From assembly GCA_964035015.1 (NCBI GenBank), contig OZ035998.1:41341531-41405530 (forward strand): a stretch of DNA of 64,000 nucleotides, in the 5' to 3' direction. How positions within the stretch are numbered: position 1 is the first letter of the stretch; each line of letters opens with the position of its first letter. Below are positions 45,700 to 57,932 of this stretch, one piece after another. Source of the stretch: Corallium rubrum (Eukaryota; Cnidaria; Anthozoa; Scleralcyonacea; Coralliidae). Made by a program: the position numbers and the translations under genes. Below the pieces are notes generated by a model. It saw only the letters and a program-made list of their open reading frames with translations. It searched no databases and was not told where the DNA came from.

Positions 45700-46073
45700 C
45701 CCTAATGGAGACTAGGCAAAAATGCACCGTATATTGCGCAATTTTTAACTTGGGTCAAGGAGACTAGGTAAAAATGCACCGTATATTGTGCAATTTTTAA
45801 CTTGGGCCAAGGAGACTAGGTAAAAATACACCGTATATTGTGCATTTTTTAACTTGGGGCCAAGGAGACTAGGTAAAAATGCACCGTATATTGCGCAATT
45901 TTTTAACTTGGGTCAAGGAGACTAGGCAAAAATGCACCGTATATTGTGCATTTTTTAACTTGGGCCAAGGAGACTAGGTAAAAATGCACCGTATATTGTG
46001 CATTTTTTAACTTGGGTCAAGGAGACTAGGTAAAAATGCACCGTATATTGTGCATTTTTTTAACTTGGGTCCA
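45700..46073. repeat. 53-bp minisatellite, seven copies
   Basis: Unit GGAGACTAGGTAAAAATGCA + CCGTATATTG(T/C)GCA + TTTTTAACTTGGGTCAA, with small length changes in the T run. Confidence 0.95.
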
Positions 46074-46397
46074 GTCCCTTGTTCACACATAATTATTGCA
46101 TGTCTATAATAAAATTTCCCAGGCCAAAACACAAAATGTCGCTCACGTTAAATTCATTTTTAAACCACAAGAACAAATCAAGCCATCTAATATATGCAAT
46201 AAGTTCTCGAGCAATCAGAAGCTGAGGTAGCCTAGCCTCCACCAGGGCCATTTGTTCCCGCCATATTTTTTTTTTGCTGTCATCTTGGCCCTACCCCTTA
46301 CAAATGACTATGAAGACAATGTTATCCATTAAGTAAAACGTACAGCTGCCATGGTGGATTTAAAACACGTTTACCTTCTTATCATACTTTTCTGAAA

Positions 46398-49300
46398 TCA
46401 AGTATCTGTGAACTTTTTAAAAAGTTCAGCGATTTCAAGAGCAGTTTGTAATAACTGAACATTTTGTATATTCACTAAAATAGCAACGACAACGCCTTTC
46501 GGCGGGACTTGGAAACTATGTTGTTCAGTATTCTCCACAGAGCTTGGTAATATTAATAGAACACTACTGGATCCAACAGCTCCGCCTGAACAAAAAAAAA
46601 ATGAATTAAAAAATGAAGAATTCTTGGTCTTCTACCCAAGGAAGCAACTGGTCGTCGAGAAGCTCAATAACTGATAGCTGAACAAATGTTATAGTTTGAT
46701 GTAAAAAAATTCTCAAAGCGAGATTCCGCTAGAAAAACGATATTTTGTGATCAGGCCTCATTCAATATGGCTACCTGTAAGATTTTCTTATGGATCGGAT
46801 CGTTTTCACTCACGTGATCGGTGGCCCCCATTGGGGGGTGAAACAATACGAAATATTTGAATAAGAATAGAGCTAAAATTCCATAGGATAAAATTGTGAC
46901 CAATATGGCCGCGCATTTCGTTGTTTCTGTGCACCAACATGGCCGCAGTGACGTCAGATGAAAACCAAGAATAATGTCTCCTAATCCAAACAAAATCTTA
47001 ATCCTAGTGAAAAACCGAGTTTACTCTGGCTATCGTATACGTTAATATGACCCACTAGTGACACGTGCACTTTTTTGTAAGTTGTACGTGTGGTGTTACG
47101 TGGATAAATAAATATAATATATTGATTGGTTAATTTATTTATTTATTGATTAATTGATTGATTGATTGATTGATTGATTGACTGAGTTTACCGCTTATCT
47201 TAAAAAGCACCGGAAAAGAGCTATTTATTTGTTGAGTCGAGGTCATTCTTGTATTTAGTCGCTAACAACTCAAGAGATATGCAGTAGTTCGACTGGCAAA
47301 CTGTAAAGTAACATACTCGCCACAGCCAGATAAATCTTTTCACCAGCTTAGTTTGGTTTTAAAAGATTGCACAATAGTTAAAATAAAAATAATTGAAAAT
47401 CTATCTCCATCAAAAGCAACTACGATGCATATACTAACGGTTGATATTATAGATTGATTGATGTATGTATATGTATGTATATCTGTTAGTTTCCAGACCT
47501 ATTAATTTACAAAATAGAATAATGGCAACAGCCAACAACAAAGATTTTTGAAGCAGAAAGAGGCCTGAAAACTATTCGGTTGCCGTGACGACTAGATAAC
47601 TCGATATACACCATATTAAGACCTTACTTGATGTCATCACATACCTTATTTGTACACTACTCAACTCAGTAGAGCGAGACATGGATGATATTTTTATCGC
47701 TTCCAATTTATTTTGTCACTTTTATTAACCGTGGATCAATATTAAAGCAACCGCGAGGTGCATTCTCATGTACCACGTGATAAACATCTAATTGTTAACT
47801 CGTAAACAAGCTATCACGTGGTACATAAAACTACACCTCTGTCGCTTCGGAAGCGATGAAAACATCGTCTCTGTCTCGCTCTACTGATTTGAGTAGTATG
47901 TTCTCATGTGTGCTTGTGCAATGAACACAACGCAGTGTTATAGTGCAGTCCAATGAAGAGTAGTGCAGTGGAATGTTCATTTCAAAGTTTTCTGACAGAG
48001 AATGGAACCCAATGTACATTTTCATGTACATGTACACTTTATATAATCAGCGTTCTTAACCGACTAGAGCCGAGAAGACCGTTGCCAGAGGACTGGGTCC
48101 AAATTGGCCAGTAGTGTAATAAGTATAACGTATACGTTACAGTCATTTGCAACTCACTTTTCACCCAAATCTTCGGAAGTTCGTTCCGAAGTTCGCAAGT
48201 TCGTTGGGAAGTTCGTAGTTCATTTTGAACTAGGCATTTGATTGGTTGCTTGGTTCCTAGCAGCCAATCAAATGCATAGTTCAAAATGAACTTTGAACTT
48301 CCCAATGAACTTGGGAACTTTGGAACGGACTTCCGAAGATTTGGGTGAAAAGTGAGTTGCAAATGACTGTAAAAGTTCTTCTTAGGTTCGGCTTTGAAAC
48401 TAAAGAATAAAACACAAAAAAAGCATAATTACACTTACCAGTGTGAAAAATCGCTTTTGGTTGATCTCTACAACAGCCATGCTCATGCTTGTTTGGAAAT
48501 ATCATCCAGCCTAAACCATATCCTCCCTTTTTGCATACTTTATCTTTCGTTTTCTGGACGATTTCCCATGACAAAGACATGCTTTCTGGAGATAAAATTC
48601 CTACAGAACCCCATCAAATTCACGATAAAAATCTACTAAACACCATACAATAATACCATGCATGAAGATGTTATATAAGGTTCAAAAACCTCGGGTTAAA
48701 AAAACCACACAGCTAATTCGCCTCGTATTTTCAACTTGCTTGGTTGTTGCGATTGAAGTACCAGGCGGGAAGCGAAGTCTTGTTATAAATATGATAGCCC
48801 AGCAAATAGCTTTGAGTAAAGGCATATTAGACAATATTTTTAAAGAAAATTTTAATACGTGTCGTAACGAAACGTTAGTATTAAAATTTTCTTCAAAAAT
48901 ATTATGTGTCTAATATGCCTTTACTCAAACCTATTTGCTGGGCTATCATATTTTTAACAAGGCTTTGCTTGGTTGTATTTAGAAATCAGAGGAAGAATAC
49001 TGCCTCGTGTTAGGCCCTGTTTACATGCATGAAGCGGATTGAGTGTTCAAGTGAAATCTCGTGTATGTTGTTTCCCCTTGTTGCGTTTACATGAAGAAGA
49101 TTGAAAGTTTGCGATCTGATCGAAACGGATGGCTGAAGTCAATCCACGCAGTGGAGTGGACTGACTTGACATTTAAGCAAGGAAGCGACTTGAATGTCTC
49201 CAATCTGATTCATCTAAAACGGTTTGACTTGAAAATGACTTGATACGCATGGGTGCATGAAGTTAGTACGTGTCATGCTACATGGCAGACATTGAGAGAA

Positions 49301-49987
49301 GCACAGAAAATAGTGTTCCAAAATCGAAAACAATGTTCCAAGCAGATCGTATTCTCCATGACGTAAACATGTGCCCGGATTGACTTCACTCGCGTTTTTC
49401 GATCCAATCGGACTGTCAATCCGCTTCGTGTAAACAGGGCCTAAGATATGTTACTTCAAAAACTCAATAAGACTTCATGAAGGAAAAACAAAAGAACTAC
49501 ATATTTTAAAGGTGAATTACAGTCCTTATTGCGCCTGTACAGCACTTGTTTATTTATGAGACTCATACTAAAAATGCTTGAAATACAGTTGATGTATCGC
49601 GTATATATACGATTGCGAGGATGAGCCAGCGAGCTCTATGTATAACTGGAGTGATATCTGCTGGTCATTATTGGGCAAAGATTGAAGCCAAACATGGCGG
49701 ACATGTAGGTCTGAAGTACGTATAGTTCCAGTCTCCTACGCGGTCTGTCGACCAGATCAGACTTGACCAGACCGCGTAGAAGACTGTGCATAAGAACAAT
49801 GGATTTTCTCATAACTTATTTATCTGCGTACGTCATAAGGCATTGTTACCAAGAAGCCTAAACTTCTCCAAAAACGAACTAGCCATGGCAAACTCTGAGA
49901 GTTCATAACTCAAGAACTATACGCCATAACTGTCTTAAAATCTTCAGTGTGCCAACCAAGTTCTTCACTTCATAGACACTTTAACAC

Positions 49988-50064
<77 letters not shown>

Positions 50065-50211
50065 GTGTGGGTTTTGGTCTACGAAACGCAAAGAGTGCTC
50101 GATAACATATAGTTAGAGCAAATATAGATTTTCGCTTACCTCAAAAGTCTGCTACAGGCTGAAGATTCTTTTTTAGATGAAACAGCCTGTAGCAGACTTT
50201 TGAGGTAAGCG

Positions 50212-50276
<65 letters not shown>

Positions 50277-53200
50277 GCCATAAGATTACAAAATGCCACT
50301 ACCATTACTAGCGAGATAATCAATCAAAATCTCGCCTTTCACCTCACCTGGTAACAATGCTGATTTAGAGACCTTTTGGTAGTTTCCTACTTGACTTGAA
50401 TAAAGCATGGCGTTCCCAAACTTAATTAAATCTTCAGTTGTAGACAAAAATCCTCCACCTGCCAACTTATAACAGTTATCAACATATGGAGTATTCGTCA
50501 GCCTTCCTTTACTGTCTCTAACATAGAACCTACGTATATAGAAGATAACACATTATATAAACAAAAAATTACAGAGTCGCATATACTATTACAATACCAG
50601 TGTCAAAGTCGGTTTTTCTTGCTTTCTGAAAAGATAAACAACCCTCGCGCAACGATCCAAAATCCGTGATGTTTAAGCTTCGCGTTCGAGAGCGCTGGCA
50701 AACGGCAGGCTGGGTTGATTTTGTTAACTTCTGAGACTTGTCACATTGCGACAGATTGCGTTGTGCTTACTCACAGTTATGATTCTTGGTTATAGTTTAA
50801 CGTCAGAGAGTTTTTTTTGTGAATGATTCATTTAAATAAAATCTTTGCCTGCCGTTTGTCGTTCTGGATACGAACGTGAAGGTTAAATTCTCTAAATGTA
50901 TATATCTATAATGTTAAGAGGAATTAAGCTACAAATAGATCTTCATTAGACACACAATCAAATATAATTGTGTATTATGAAAAACATATATAAAAACCCC
51001 GTATGAAACCACACAGTTTTAGGAAGTAGAGTCAAGAGTGAACAATATTTTTCTATGCATGCAAAATAAATAAAATATTTCACATGCATAGTGGAAAGTT
51101 TTATCAGGGAATTAAATTATATACACGATTTTACCTTTTCTACGGTACTGGCATGCTCCCCTGCCCAATTTAATCCACTTCGGTACATAATTTAAGTTAA
51201 GAGTTTAGTAAACCATGTTCATTACCCAAAGTGTAGTCTACGGGTATACAGTAATAATGAATTAAGTAAAACAAGACTGAGCTAGTCTCTGATGATGTCA
51301 TAGAACGACGAATTATTGTTATCGTTATTATTAATTTATTATCGTTATCGTTATCGTTATTACCATTATCATTATCATTGTCGTTGTCCTTGTCACTGTC
51401 AGTCAGTGTCAGTCACTGTCACTGTCACTGTCATTATCATTATTAAAACCTTACCGAGCTCTGCCGTAAATAAGTTTTTTATGTAGTTCCGCTTGCGTCT
51501 GAGTCATGCCAAGTTTTTCAAATAAGCCTTCCATATATTTTAGGAATTCTTGTTTGGAAGCACTCGCAACAACAGCACTGAGTAACGTATAACCAAACGT
51601 TGTGTAAAGATATTTCGAACCAGGTTCACCGACCAGCGGATCATTCTTGAACAGACTCATGGATTTCTCAACACTATCATAACATTCCTAAATTAAACCA
51701 AAGTGAATTAAGCAACCGAATGAAGTTGGCCTTCAGTAGCTGACGTTCCCACCAGTACGTGAAAACAAGGCGTGCATATTGATGACAGATGAGGAATCAA
51801 ACGAGGCCGGTCACTAACTGTAAATATAACTCTTTATTAGAAAGGTTAAAACTGTCTTAGCTTCTGTCTACTACGACATCATCAGCGTCAAAAATCATCA
51901 AAAATCTTATATGAAAGTCGTGCTTTATTAAACTCTTTTTAGAATACAGCTATACTTTGATTTTTGATTTTTCTGAACTTTTAATTCTATTAAATATCAC
52001 ATCCATACAGGTATATAAAAGTACGGCAACTAGGTCAAAGGTGGGCTCTGAATGCAAGCAATGGCATCTCCGAGATCCTAAATTTCCACGCTACGCGGGC
52101 TCCCCTCCCCCCCCCCCCCCCCCCCCGATTTTGAAAACCTCTCACTGTGGATACGAGTGAGAAACTAGTGAAGAGAAGAGAGACTTTGAAAAATTGGAAT
52201 AGTTACAGAGGCCAAGCACCGACCTACATAGAACTGGTTTGCTGATGCTCTTCAAAAATAAGCCAGTTACAGAATTCAGTAAGTTTCGAGCGAAGGCCCT
52301 TCGTATGGATCTCCAGATGACCCGCTGCTTAATTCCGAAACTCCTGTAGTGGGGACAACATGCAGGGAACGGAAGATCAAAATCAACAGAGATCTCTCCT
52401 CTACAACGGTACCCAAAGCCTTTTCGGGCATGTACGATCATTAAGTTTAAGATTTTTCACGTGTTAACAGCATTTCCATATAAAATGCTGGAAAATCCCT
52501 CGTTTTCCAAAACTCGTTTCTGATACGTAATTTTAATTTACAAAACACACAACGCTTCAAACCTTAATGTAGTACTCAGGTCTGTCAAACTCTGATTTTG
52601 GATCTGTTTTAACATCAGTTTTTTGCTCATCTATACAAAGATTATTTTAAGAAGAGAGCATAAGTCACCAGCCTGAGTAGCTGGCGGTATAATAGGGTTG
52701 GGGCTTGGGCGCTAAATGAGCCACTGACGATTCACGCTCGCGTACTAACACTGAGACAAAAAAGCACATTAAGATTTGATCCAAAAACTGTAAATATTAC
52801 ATTTTATAATAAACTTTTATAAGAAACAAAGTAGCATCAATAAACCAATTACAGGAATACATGCATGCACAATACGTCTATACATCATTTTGTTACATGA
52901 CTCAATCTGTCACGTGAGCGGTGTTAACACGATTTTCGTGCTGAAGAACAATGGTTTAAAGTGGTTCTGTGATGAAAATATTGTTCAGGTAATGTTTCTG
53001 CATAATCCTAAAGGTATTAATGGTAGTTGGTAATTGTGCGAAGTTTCATTTCGAAATTTTCAAAAACAAAGTTGTATTTTACGTGGGAAGATTGTATTTT
53101 GGGGCGCCGCCATTAAATTGGCCATGTTGATGAGTTGAGGAGAACTTATGATGTCATAGACTCAACAAAAACAAAAGATTATTGTTGTTGTCAACAAAAG

Positions 53201-56200
53201 AGTCATTGTTGTTATTGAGTCTATGACGTTATAAGCTTCCTCGACTCATTCTTTTCGAGCTCGGCCACTTTAATGGCGGCACTACAAAATACAAACTTCA
53301 CACCTAAGATATTCACTTTTTCTTCAACAAATTTTGAAATAAAACTTTGCACAATTACCAACTACCATAACATCTTTAAGATTACACAAAAACAATAACA
53401 TGGCCAACAATATTTTCATCAGAGAACCACTTTTAAAAACCTGAAAAAAAAGTTTTGGTTGCAACTCAAGCTCACCTTTAAACTATTATCATTCACCTTT
53501 AAACTATTATCATGATAAACCTTATTAAAAAATGGCCAGAGTTAAAAGTCGCGACTTATTTTCTCCCGTTTAAATGGCCCTAATATCTTGTCAAGTTTGC
53601 CTTGATGACCATAAACACAAACAATTTTCCTTGTTTAAAAGCAATTAAGCTAGCATGATCAGCTTTTGAACAAGGATCCTTGCCAAGGAAAAACTTGTCA
53701 ATTTGTGTCGTACACACAAACAAATAAAACTTGTCAAGAAAAACTTGGTCGTCTGTTAAGTCCGGCATGCACTGAAACAAGTTTCCAAAAGAAGTTTGGC
53801 GAAACACATTTTCGAAAAAGTTTGCGAAACTTGTTTCAAAAAATAGAAATAGGACAGTGTTTCTAATCAGGGAAACTTGCTTTCTGAAACAAAGTTCCGG
53901 AAACTTCACATACACTGGAAACTTTTGTTTCTGAAACCGTGTTTCGGTAACTTGTTTCGGAAATTTTCTCTGGTGTACGCTGGCCTTTAAGGGATAATTT
54001 ATTTATGCAAGCCATATAAAAGACTGAATTCTAATTCGGCGGCCATTTTTGAATAAGGTCTATATATACATTGCATGCGAGTCTCGTGCATTTTCTCATT
54101 CTTTTGCCGATACCAACCTTTCAAATCACTTGATTGCTTGTTGTTTGTCTCGTTGTTTTCATAATAATGTCGAATACCAGCTACGTGTGAAAGTAAATGT
54201 CGAATTGTAATTATGCATGCTTTTGAGTTGACTTGTTTTTGAGGGAAACTAGGAACGTAATTTTGTATAGGATCATCCAAGTTCAATTTTCCTTCTTCCA
54301 AAAGTTTCACTGTAATAAAATATGAACAATTATTAGAATTATCGCCCGGTGATTTATAAGAAAAACAAACTTATAGTTTGGTATATAAACTATAGGTAGA
54401 CAGTGCAGAAGCATACAAATTGAAATTATGGAAGTTGCTGTTTTGCTAAGTCAGTAATTTTAGGGGGGTCTATATTATAGTTTGGCGGTTAGGCGGTTTT
54501 AGCCATTATTTTAGGACGGATTTCGATCATATCCAGTTTTTCGGGGCGGTTTGCGGTTAACTGAGAACCGTTCAGTTGCGGGAAACTTTGAAATGTCCTC
54601 ATCGGATACGGTTATCTTTCAGAATGTAGAGCACTTTTCGGAGAACTGGCAATAATTTCTCAAAAACACGGCTATGTTTCTAAGTGAAACAGAAAATCGG
54701 TTCCGGTTAAAATTGCCAAAATAAAACGGATTTAGGAAATTCAGACCCCCTATATATAAGGAAAACAAATGAAGAGACGTATACAGTAGGGCCTATACAG
54801 TCACTCTCTTTCTCTCAAAAAAAAACAAACGAAAAAAGAAAACGTTAGACCTTATACTAAATTTGCTTTGGTACTCTTTAATTTTAAGTTCCCCTTACAG
54901 TACGTACTACTTGACTGTACTGTAGGACTGTTCAATTCGTGTGGTGTATAGTATCACCACTGAACTCAACGAACACATGTGTTAAGGAAAGGAAAGGACT
55001 GGGAGCCAATCATCCTTACTTGCAGTCAGTGGCTGAATAAGCCAGTACGTAATCTCGACTGCGCATCAAAATGACACGTTCTGCGGCGGGATAAAACTTA
55101 GTTCAATCCATAACATCAGGCTGGGGAATTCAGTATAACGAATTTGCATAATTATGTAAATGAAAATACATATGAATCCTGTGGCCTTAGCGTGATGTTA
55201 TGTATTGAAATAAGTCATTGTGGTGCAGAGTCGAGATTACGAACTGGCTTACTGCGAACAACGCAGATCAACGTGGACGAGTCGAAGGCATATGCAAAGG
55301 CGCTCCAGGCAGCCGCCATACGACACATAGTCAGATCATGGATCACAGCTAAGATCTAGGTGTTGATTTTACCGAGGGAGGAAAACAAGAGAACCCGGCG
55401 AAAAACCCTCGAAGCACAGGACAGAGATCAACTAAAAGGGTCAACGGGGTCATTCCCAGGTGGTCACCCACCCATTATGGCAAGTACTAACCTTGTTAAA
55501 GCCTAGTTTACACGAGCAAGTTTTCCTTGACAAGTTTCTTGGCGAAGATACTTGCTCATGTGTACGGGTCAACAATTTTTCCTTGACAAATCGTCCTTGA
55601 CAACTTTTATTTGCCAGTGTGAACGGTCAACAATTTTTTACTTGTCATATTTTCCTTGACATGTCACTGATATACACAAGCAATTTTTGCGATATGACAA
55701 GTTTTCCTTGACAAAATATAGCTGGCATGCCAGCTTTTCAACAAGGAGACTTGTCACATTTCCTCTTACACATGGGCAAATAAAACTTGTCACACTGAAA
55801 CTTGTCAAGGAAAACTTGCTTGTGTGAACTAGGCTTTAAGTGCATATAAACCCAAATCTTCTGAATACGTTGTACATAGGGCAAACAGTTGTTCAGTGAA
55901 ATATTTTTTCGATTGGAACTATTCTTCAATGTTTTTTTGCGATTCGCATTTCTAGTATGGTAATGAGATGACGTCTATGAGGTAGGCATTTGACTTTCTT
56001 TCTCTTTTTGGCAAGATAAACTACGTGACAATTTTTGTGGAAAAACTCATATAATATGGAACATGTTGTTCAAACACATCATTAATGGAAGAATTGGGTC
56101 ATGTCACTCCTACAAATAAATATTATAAATGATGACTTTGGCGTCATCTCATTATCATTTTGAAAACAAAAATCTCTATTAAAGCAATAAAGGTTGCTCC

Positions 56201-56578
56201 AATCTAAGAAATATTTTGTTGTTCAACTATTTGCCAAAGCTAGAACGTATTTAGATCATCATGATAAAAAATTTGGGGTTATATGCACTTTAACCCGGGA
56301 GGTATACTACATCTCCTAGAGATGAGATAGGGTATTAGTCAGACAAATTGCCATCCTTAGAGTTATTTTTTGGTCCAGTATGTACAGTACACATTTCAGA
56401 CGTGTCACTTCACTGCCAATAGCTCGAAATCACAGTAAAATGTTTACAAACTAAAACCCTTACTAGCTGCAGTTGCTGTTAGAGATTTACTGATGCTAGC
56501 AATCCTCATTACTGTAGTAGGTTTGCATTTAACACCATTTTCCACATCCGAATATCCAAATCCTTCACTCCACACATA
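46398..56578 (-). CDS. LACTB: LACTB, serine beta-lactamase-like protein, seven exons recovered, 5' partial
   Basis: Exons on this strand: about 56578-56464, 54309-54118, 52630-52563, 51687-51455, 50529-50348, 48600-48439, 46585-46398 (stop 46398-46400). Every junction has GT/AG and the phases fit (1, 1, 0, 2, 1, 1). Product: a penicillin-binding-protein/class C beta-lactamase-fold serine protease, in mammals located in the mitochondrial intermembrane space where it forms filaments. Landmarks in order: VWSEGFGYSDVENGVKCKP, MRIASISKSLT with the catalytic SISK (Ser-x-x-Lys), GKLNLDDPIQNYVPSFPQK, LLSHVAGIRHY, SLFKNDPL, YLYTTFGYTLL (Tyr motif region), TNTPYVDNCYK, AGGGFLSTTEDLIKFGNAML, GGYGLGW, HTGGAVG (the HTG that replaces the KTG box) and a helical end (EIAELFKKF). 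The linker exon 52630-52563 (EQKTDVKTDPKSEFDRPEYY) is short compared with the mammalian charged insert. The transit peptide and the residues before VWSEG were not found, and a MITE borders the first recovered exon. The frame is intact, so the gene is probably functional. Confidence 0.94.
46740..47000. repeat. repeat fragment in LACTB intron 6
   Basis: TTTTCACTCACGTGATCGGTG and ACCAACATGGCCGCAGTGAC with ATGAAAACC at the right look like a common short inverted-repeat element; only weak arms visible. Confidence 0.35.
47130..47185. repeat. (ATTG)n microsatellite
   Basis: Seven to eight TGAT/ATTG tetramers, LACTB intron 6. Confidence 0.9.
47760..47830. repeat. hairpin TGTACCACGTGATA ... TATCACGTGGTACA
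   Basis: Arms of 14 bases in LACTB intron 6 within GAGGTG... / ...CACCTC outer pairing. Confidence 0.6.
48138..48371. mobile_element. MITE with about 100-bp arms, 67 bp from LACTB exon 6
   Basis: ACAGTCATTTGCAACTCACT and AGTGAGTTGCAAATGACTGT are perfect; the arms run on through CACCCAAATCTTCGGAAGT and GTTCATTTTGAACTA. It ends about 67 bases from the exon at 48439, inside intron 6. Confidence 0.88.
48772..48965. mobile_element. foldback element in LACTB intron 5
   Basis: Arms about 85 bases: ATGATAGCCCAGCAAATAGC / CTATTTGCTGGGCTATCAT and AAAGGCATATTAGACA / TGTCTAATATGCCTTT. A related CCCAGCAAATAACTTTGAG sits at 40692. Confidence 0.85.
49011..49442. mobile_element. MITE with TTAGGCCCTGTTTACATG ends
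   Basis: TTAGGCCCTGTTTACATGCA and CGTGTAAACAGGGCCTAAG, inner GAAGCGGATTGA / TCAATCCGCTTC. LACTB intron 5. Confidence 0.85.
49990..50275. mobile_element. (AT)n - hairpin - (AT)n
   Basis: (AT) tracts at 49991-50063 and 50213-50272 surround a hairpin, 50126-50216, with 35-base perfect arms (TTTCGCTTACCTCAAAAGTC / GACTTTTGAGGTAAGCGAAA). LACTB intron 5. Confidence 0.85.
51310..51445. repeat. mixed hexamer microsatellite TTATCG / TCACTG
   Basis: GTTATCGTTATCG passes into ATTATCATTATC and then GTCACTGTCAGTCAGTG. It ends a few bases from the LACTB splice donor at 51454. Confidence 0.85.
52050..52135 (-). repeat. hAT-family fragment with poly(C)
   Basis: GCAAGCAATGGCATCTCCGA on this strand's complement matches the interior motif of the 41511 element (see 23290), followed by a C run of about 26 bases. 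LACTB intron 3. Confidence 0.55.
52961..53436. mobile_element. MITE family 'AAAGTGGTTCT', copy B
   Basis: Uninterrupted copy of the element at 10255-11431: TTTAAAGTGGTTCTGTGATG to ATCAGAGAACCACTTTTAAA. LACTB intron 2. Confidence 0.88.
53571..53990. repeat. repeat rich in GAAACTTGTTTC and CTTGTCAAG
   Basis: Two sets of short inverted motifs, one shared with the MITE at 55497. TAAATGGCCCTAAT and CTGGCCTTTAAGG may be its ends. LACTB intron 2. Confidence 0.5.
54464..54760. mobile_element. probable MITE with TAGGGGGGTCTATATTAT ends
   Basis: TAGGGGGGTCTATATTATAG pairs loosely with CAGACCCCCTATATATAAG; the inside repeats GGCGGTT and CGGTT. LACTB intron 1. Confidence 0.5.
55036..55248. repeat. inverted repeat AAGCCAGTACGTAATCTCGACT
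   Basis: Pairs with AGTCGAGATTACGAACTGGCTT at the right; LACTB intron 1. Confidence 0.6.
55340..55496 (-). mobile_element. 5S-rRNA-derived SINE (SINE3-like), 5' truncated
   Basis: On this strand 55496-55441 reads GGTTAGTACTTG, TGGGTGGGTGACCACCTGGG and AATGACCCCGTTGAC, close to the 3' half of eukaryotic 5S rRNA including the box C promoter region, with a six-base insertion. It continues into a non-5S body (CGAGGGTTTTTCGCCGGGTT). The 5' half of 5S is missing because the MITE at 55497 starts there. No full 5S gene. Confidence 0.65.
55497..55838. mobile_element. MITE with TAAAGCCTAGTTTACACGAG ends
   Basis: TAAAGCCTAGTTTACACGAG and TGTGTGAACTAGGCTTTA; inside, TTTTCCTTGACAAGTTT recurs in both orientations. 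LACTB intron 1. Confidence 0.85.
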
Positions 56579-56689
56579 CCCTGGGTGCCAGAGGTTCTTC
56601 CACGCTCGTAGGGACAATTGGGGATACGGGAGGACGCCAGGCGGTAAATTTGCAGGGCGAGCGGGAAGAACCTCTGGAACACCGAGCCG
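56579..56689. mobile_element. MITE 'CTCGGTGTTCCAGAGG', copy 1, abutting LACTB exon 1
   Basis: CCCTGGGTGCCAGAGGTTCT and AGAACCTCTGGAACACCGAG ends, inner CACGCTCG / CGAGCG. Its edge directly precedes the LACTB codons for YVWSEG on the minus strand, where the element reads CCTCTGGCACCCAG|GG, a plausible splice acceptor. Confidence 0.85.
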
Positions 56690-56999
56690 TTTCTCTGATC
56701 GCGCCGAGCCAATGAAAAGGTTGTCTGGGTCAGTACGTTCCAAAATATGGACGTAAGACGTTGATTGGTCAAGCGAAGGATCTTTTTGTTAACAATAAGT
56801 TTCATTGGCTATCGCACATCTTGAATAATAATAACATGAGTATAATATTAAACTTCGTCTAGTATAGAAGTAGCCTGTGCTGTGCACAGGCTAGTATAGA
56901 AGGTGCAGTCATCAGCAGTGATTTCCTTCTATATATATTCTGTCTCGGTTTTGGTCCTTTTGGAGCCTATACTTTCGCTCCACGTTGATATACAACTCA

Positions 57000-57680
57000 C
57001 ATTTTTTTGGATTGCCTTTGCTCTTGATTGCGTGGGAAAAGTCTCGACTCGTTACGAGCTGAACGAGCATCAAAGCGACTACCTGTTTACTTTAGCTTCA
57101 TTCCGCGACGAGACGTCTTCGTCATTGAAAATATATATAACAAACAACAAGATAGCATCGATTCGTTGAAATATATCCTGTAAGTATGTTGTTAGAAACC
57201 TATAAGCTTTCATTTGAAGTGTAGTTCAAGTCGTTCAAGTTCCTGCGTTTAATATAATGAAACATCTGAAATTCTATAATCGACTTCATGTGTAAATAAA
57301 TATGTATTTATTATTGAGTGAACATTTTGGACATTTGAAAAAGTTCCATATAACCCAGAAACATCAGCCATACATCAAAGGGAAGTTTATAACAACATAC
57401 GTACAAGATATCGTTCAACAATGCATAGTTTGGAAGTTATAACTGTCTGAGTGTCTGCATGCATGACAAGTAACAGCTAGACGGCGGATTTGAAAGTTTA
57501 TAGTTGTCACGTCGCCCGAACTAAAATCAAACCAGTTTTATTAAATTTGAGCAATTTTTAGTGGTCTAATGTATAGAAGACTGTCGAGACGATAGCATTA
57601 TTACTTGTTTGAGAAATACAAAATTGACTTGACTCTGGATTCATTGTTAAAATATAATATCATTTACCCGTACGGCGAAA
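57000..57680. other. interval without a supported gene
   Basis: A small hairpin lies just before (GCCTGTGCTGTGCACAGGC, 56872). No LACTB upstream exon could be recognised here on the minus strand. Confidence 0.45.
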
Positions 57681-57689
57681 CGGTAAAAC

Positions 57690-57816
57690 ACGGCTCGGTG
57701 TTCCAGAGGTTTTTCGCGCTCGCCTTCCGGGTTGGCCCCTCCCACTTTACCGCCTGGCGTCCTCGCGTGTCCCCGTTATCCCCCACGAGCGTCGAAAAAC
57801 CTCTGGCACCCAGGGG
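57690..57816. mobile_element. MITE 'CTCGGTGTTCCAGAGG', copy 2
   Basis: CGGCTCGGTGTTCCAGAGGT and ACCTCTGGCACCCAGGG with inner CGCGCTCG / CGAGCGTCG; same family as 56579. Confidence 0.88.
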
Positions 57817-57863
57817 TTATTACTTTGTGTTTCGCGCACCAATATGAAAAACGTCATGTAATC

Positions 57864-57867
<4 letters not shown>

Positions 57868-57929
<62 letters not shown>
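57868..57929. repeat. (AT)n tract
   Basis: About 31 dinucleotides between the MITE and the 10-bp satellite. Confidence 0.97.

Positions 57930-57930
<1 letters not shown>

Positions 57931-57932
<2 letters not shown>

Noticed and set aside
55441-55496. A genuine 5S rRNA gene
   Set aside because: Only the 3' half is similar, with an insertion, and it runs into unrelated sequence; a SINE-like derivative explains it better.
56903-57169. 88-residue + strand ORF
   Set aside because: No recognised domain, no splice or poly(A) support, AT-rich surroundings.
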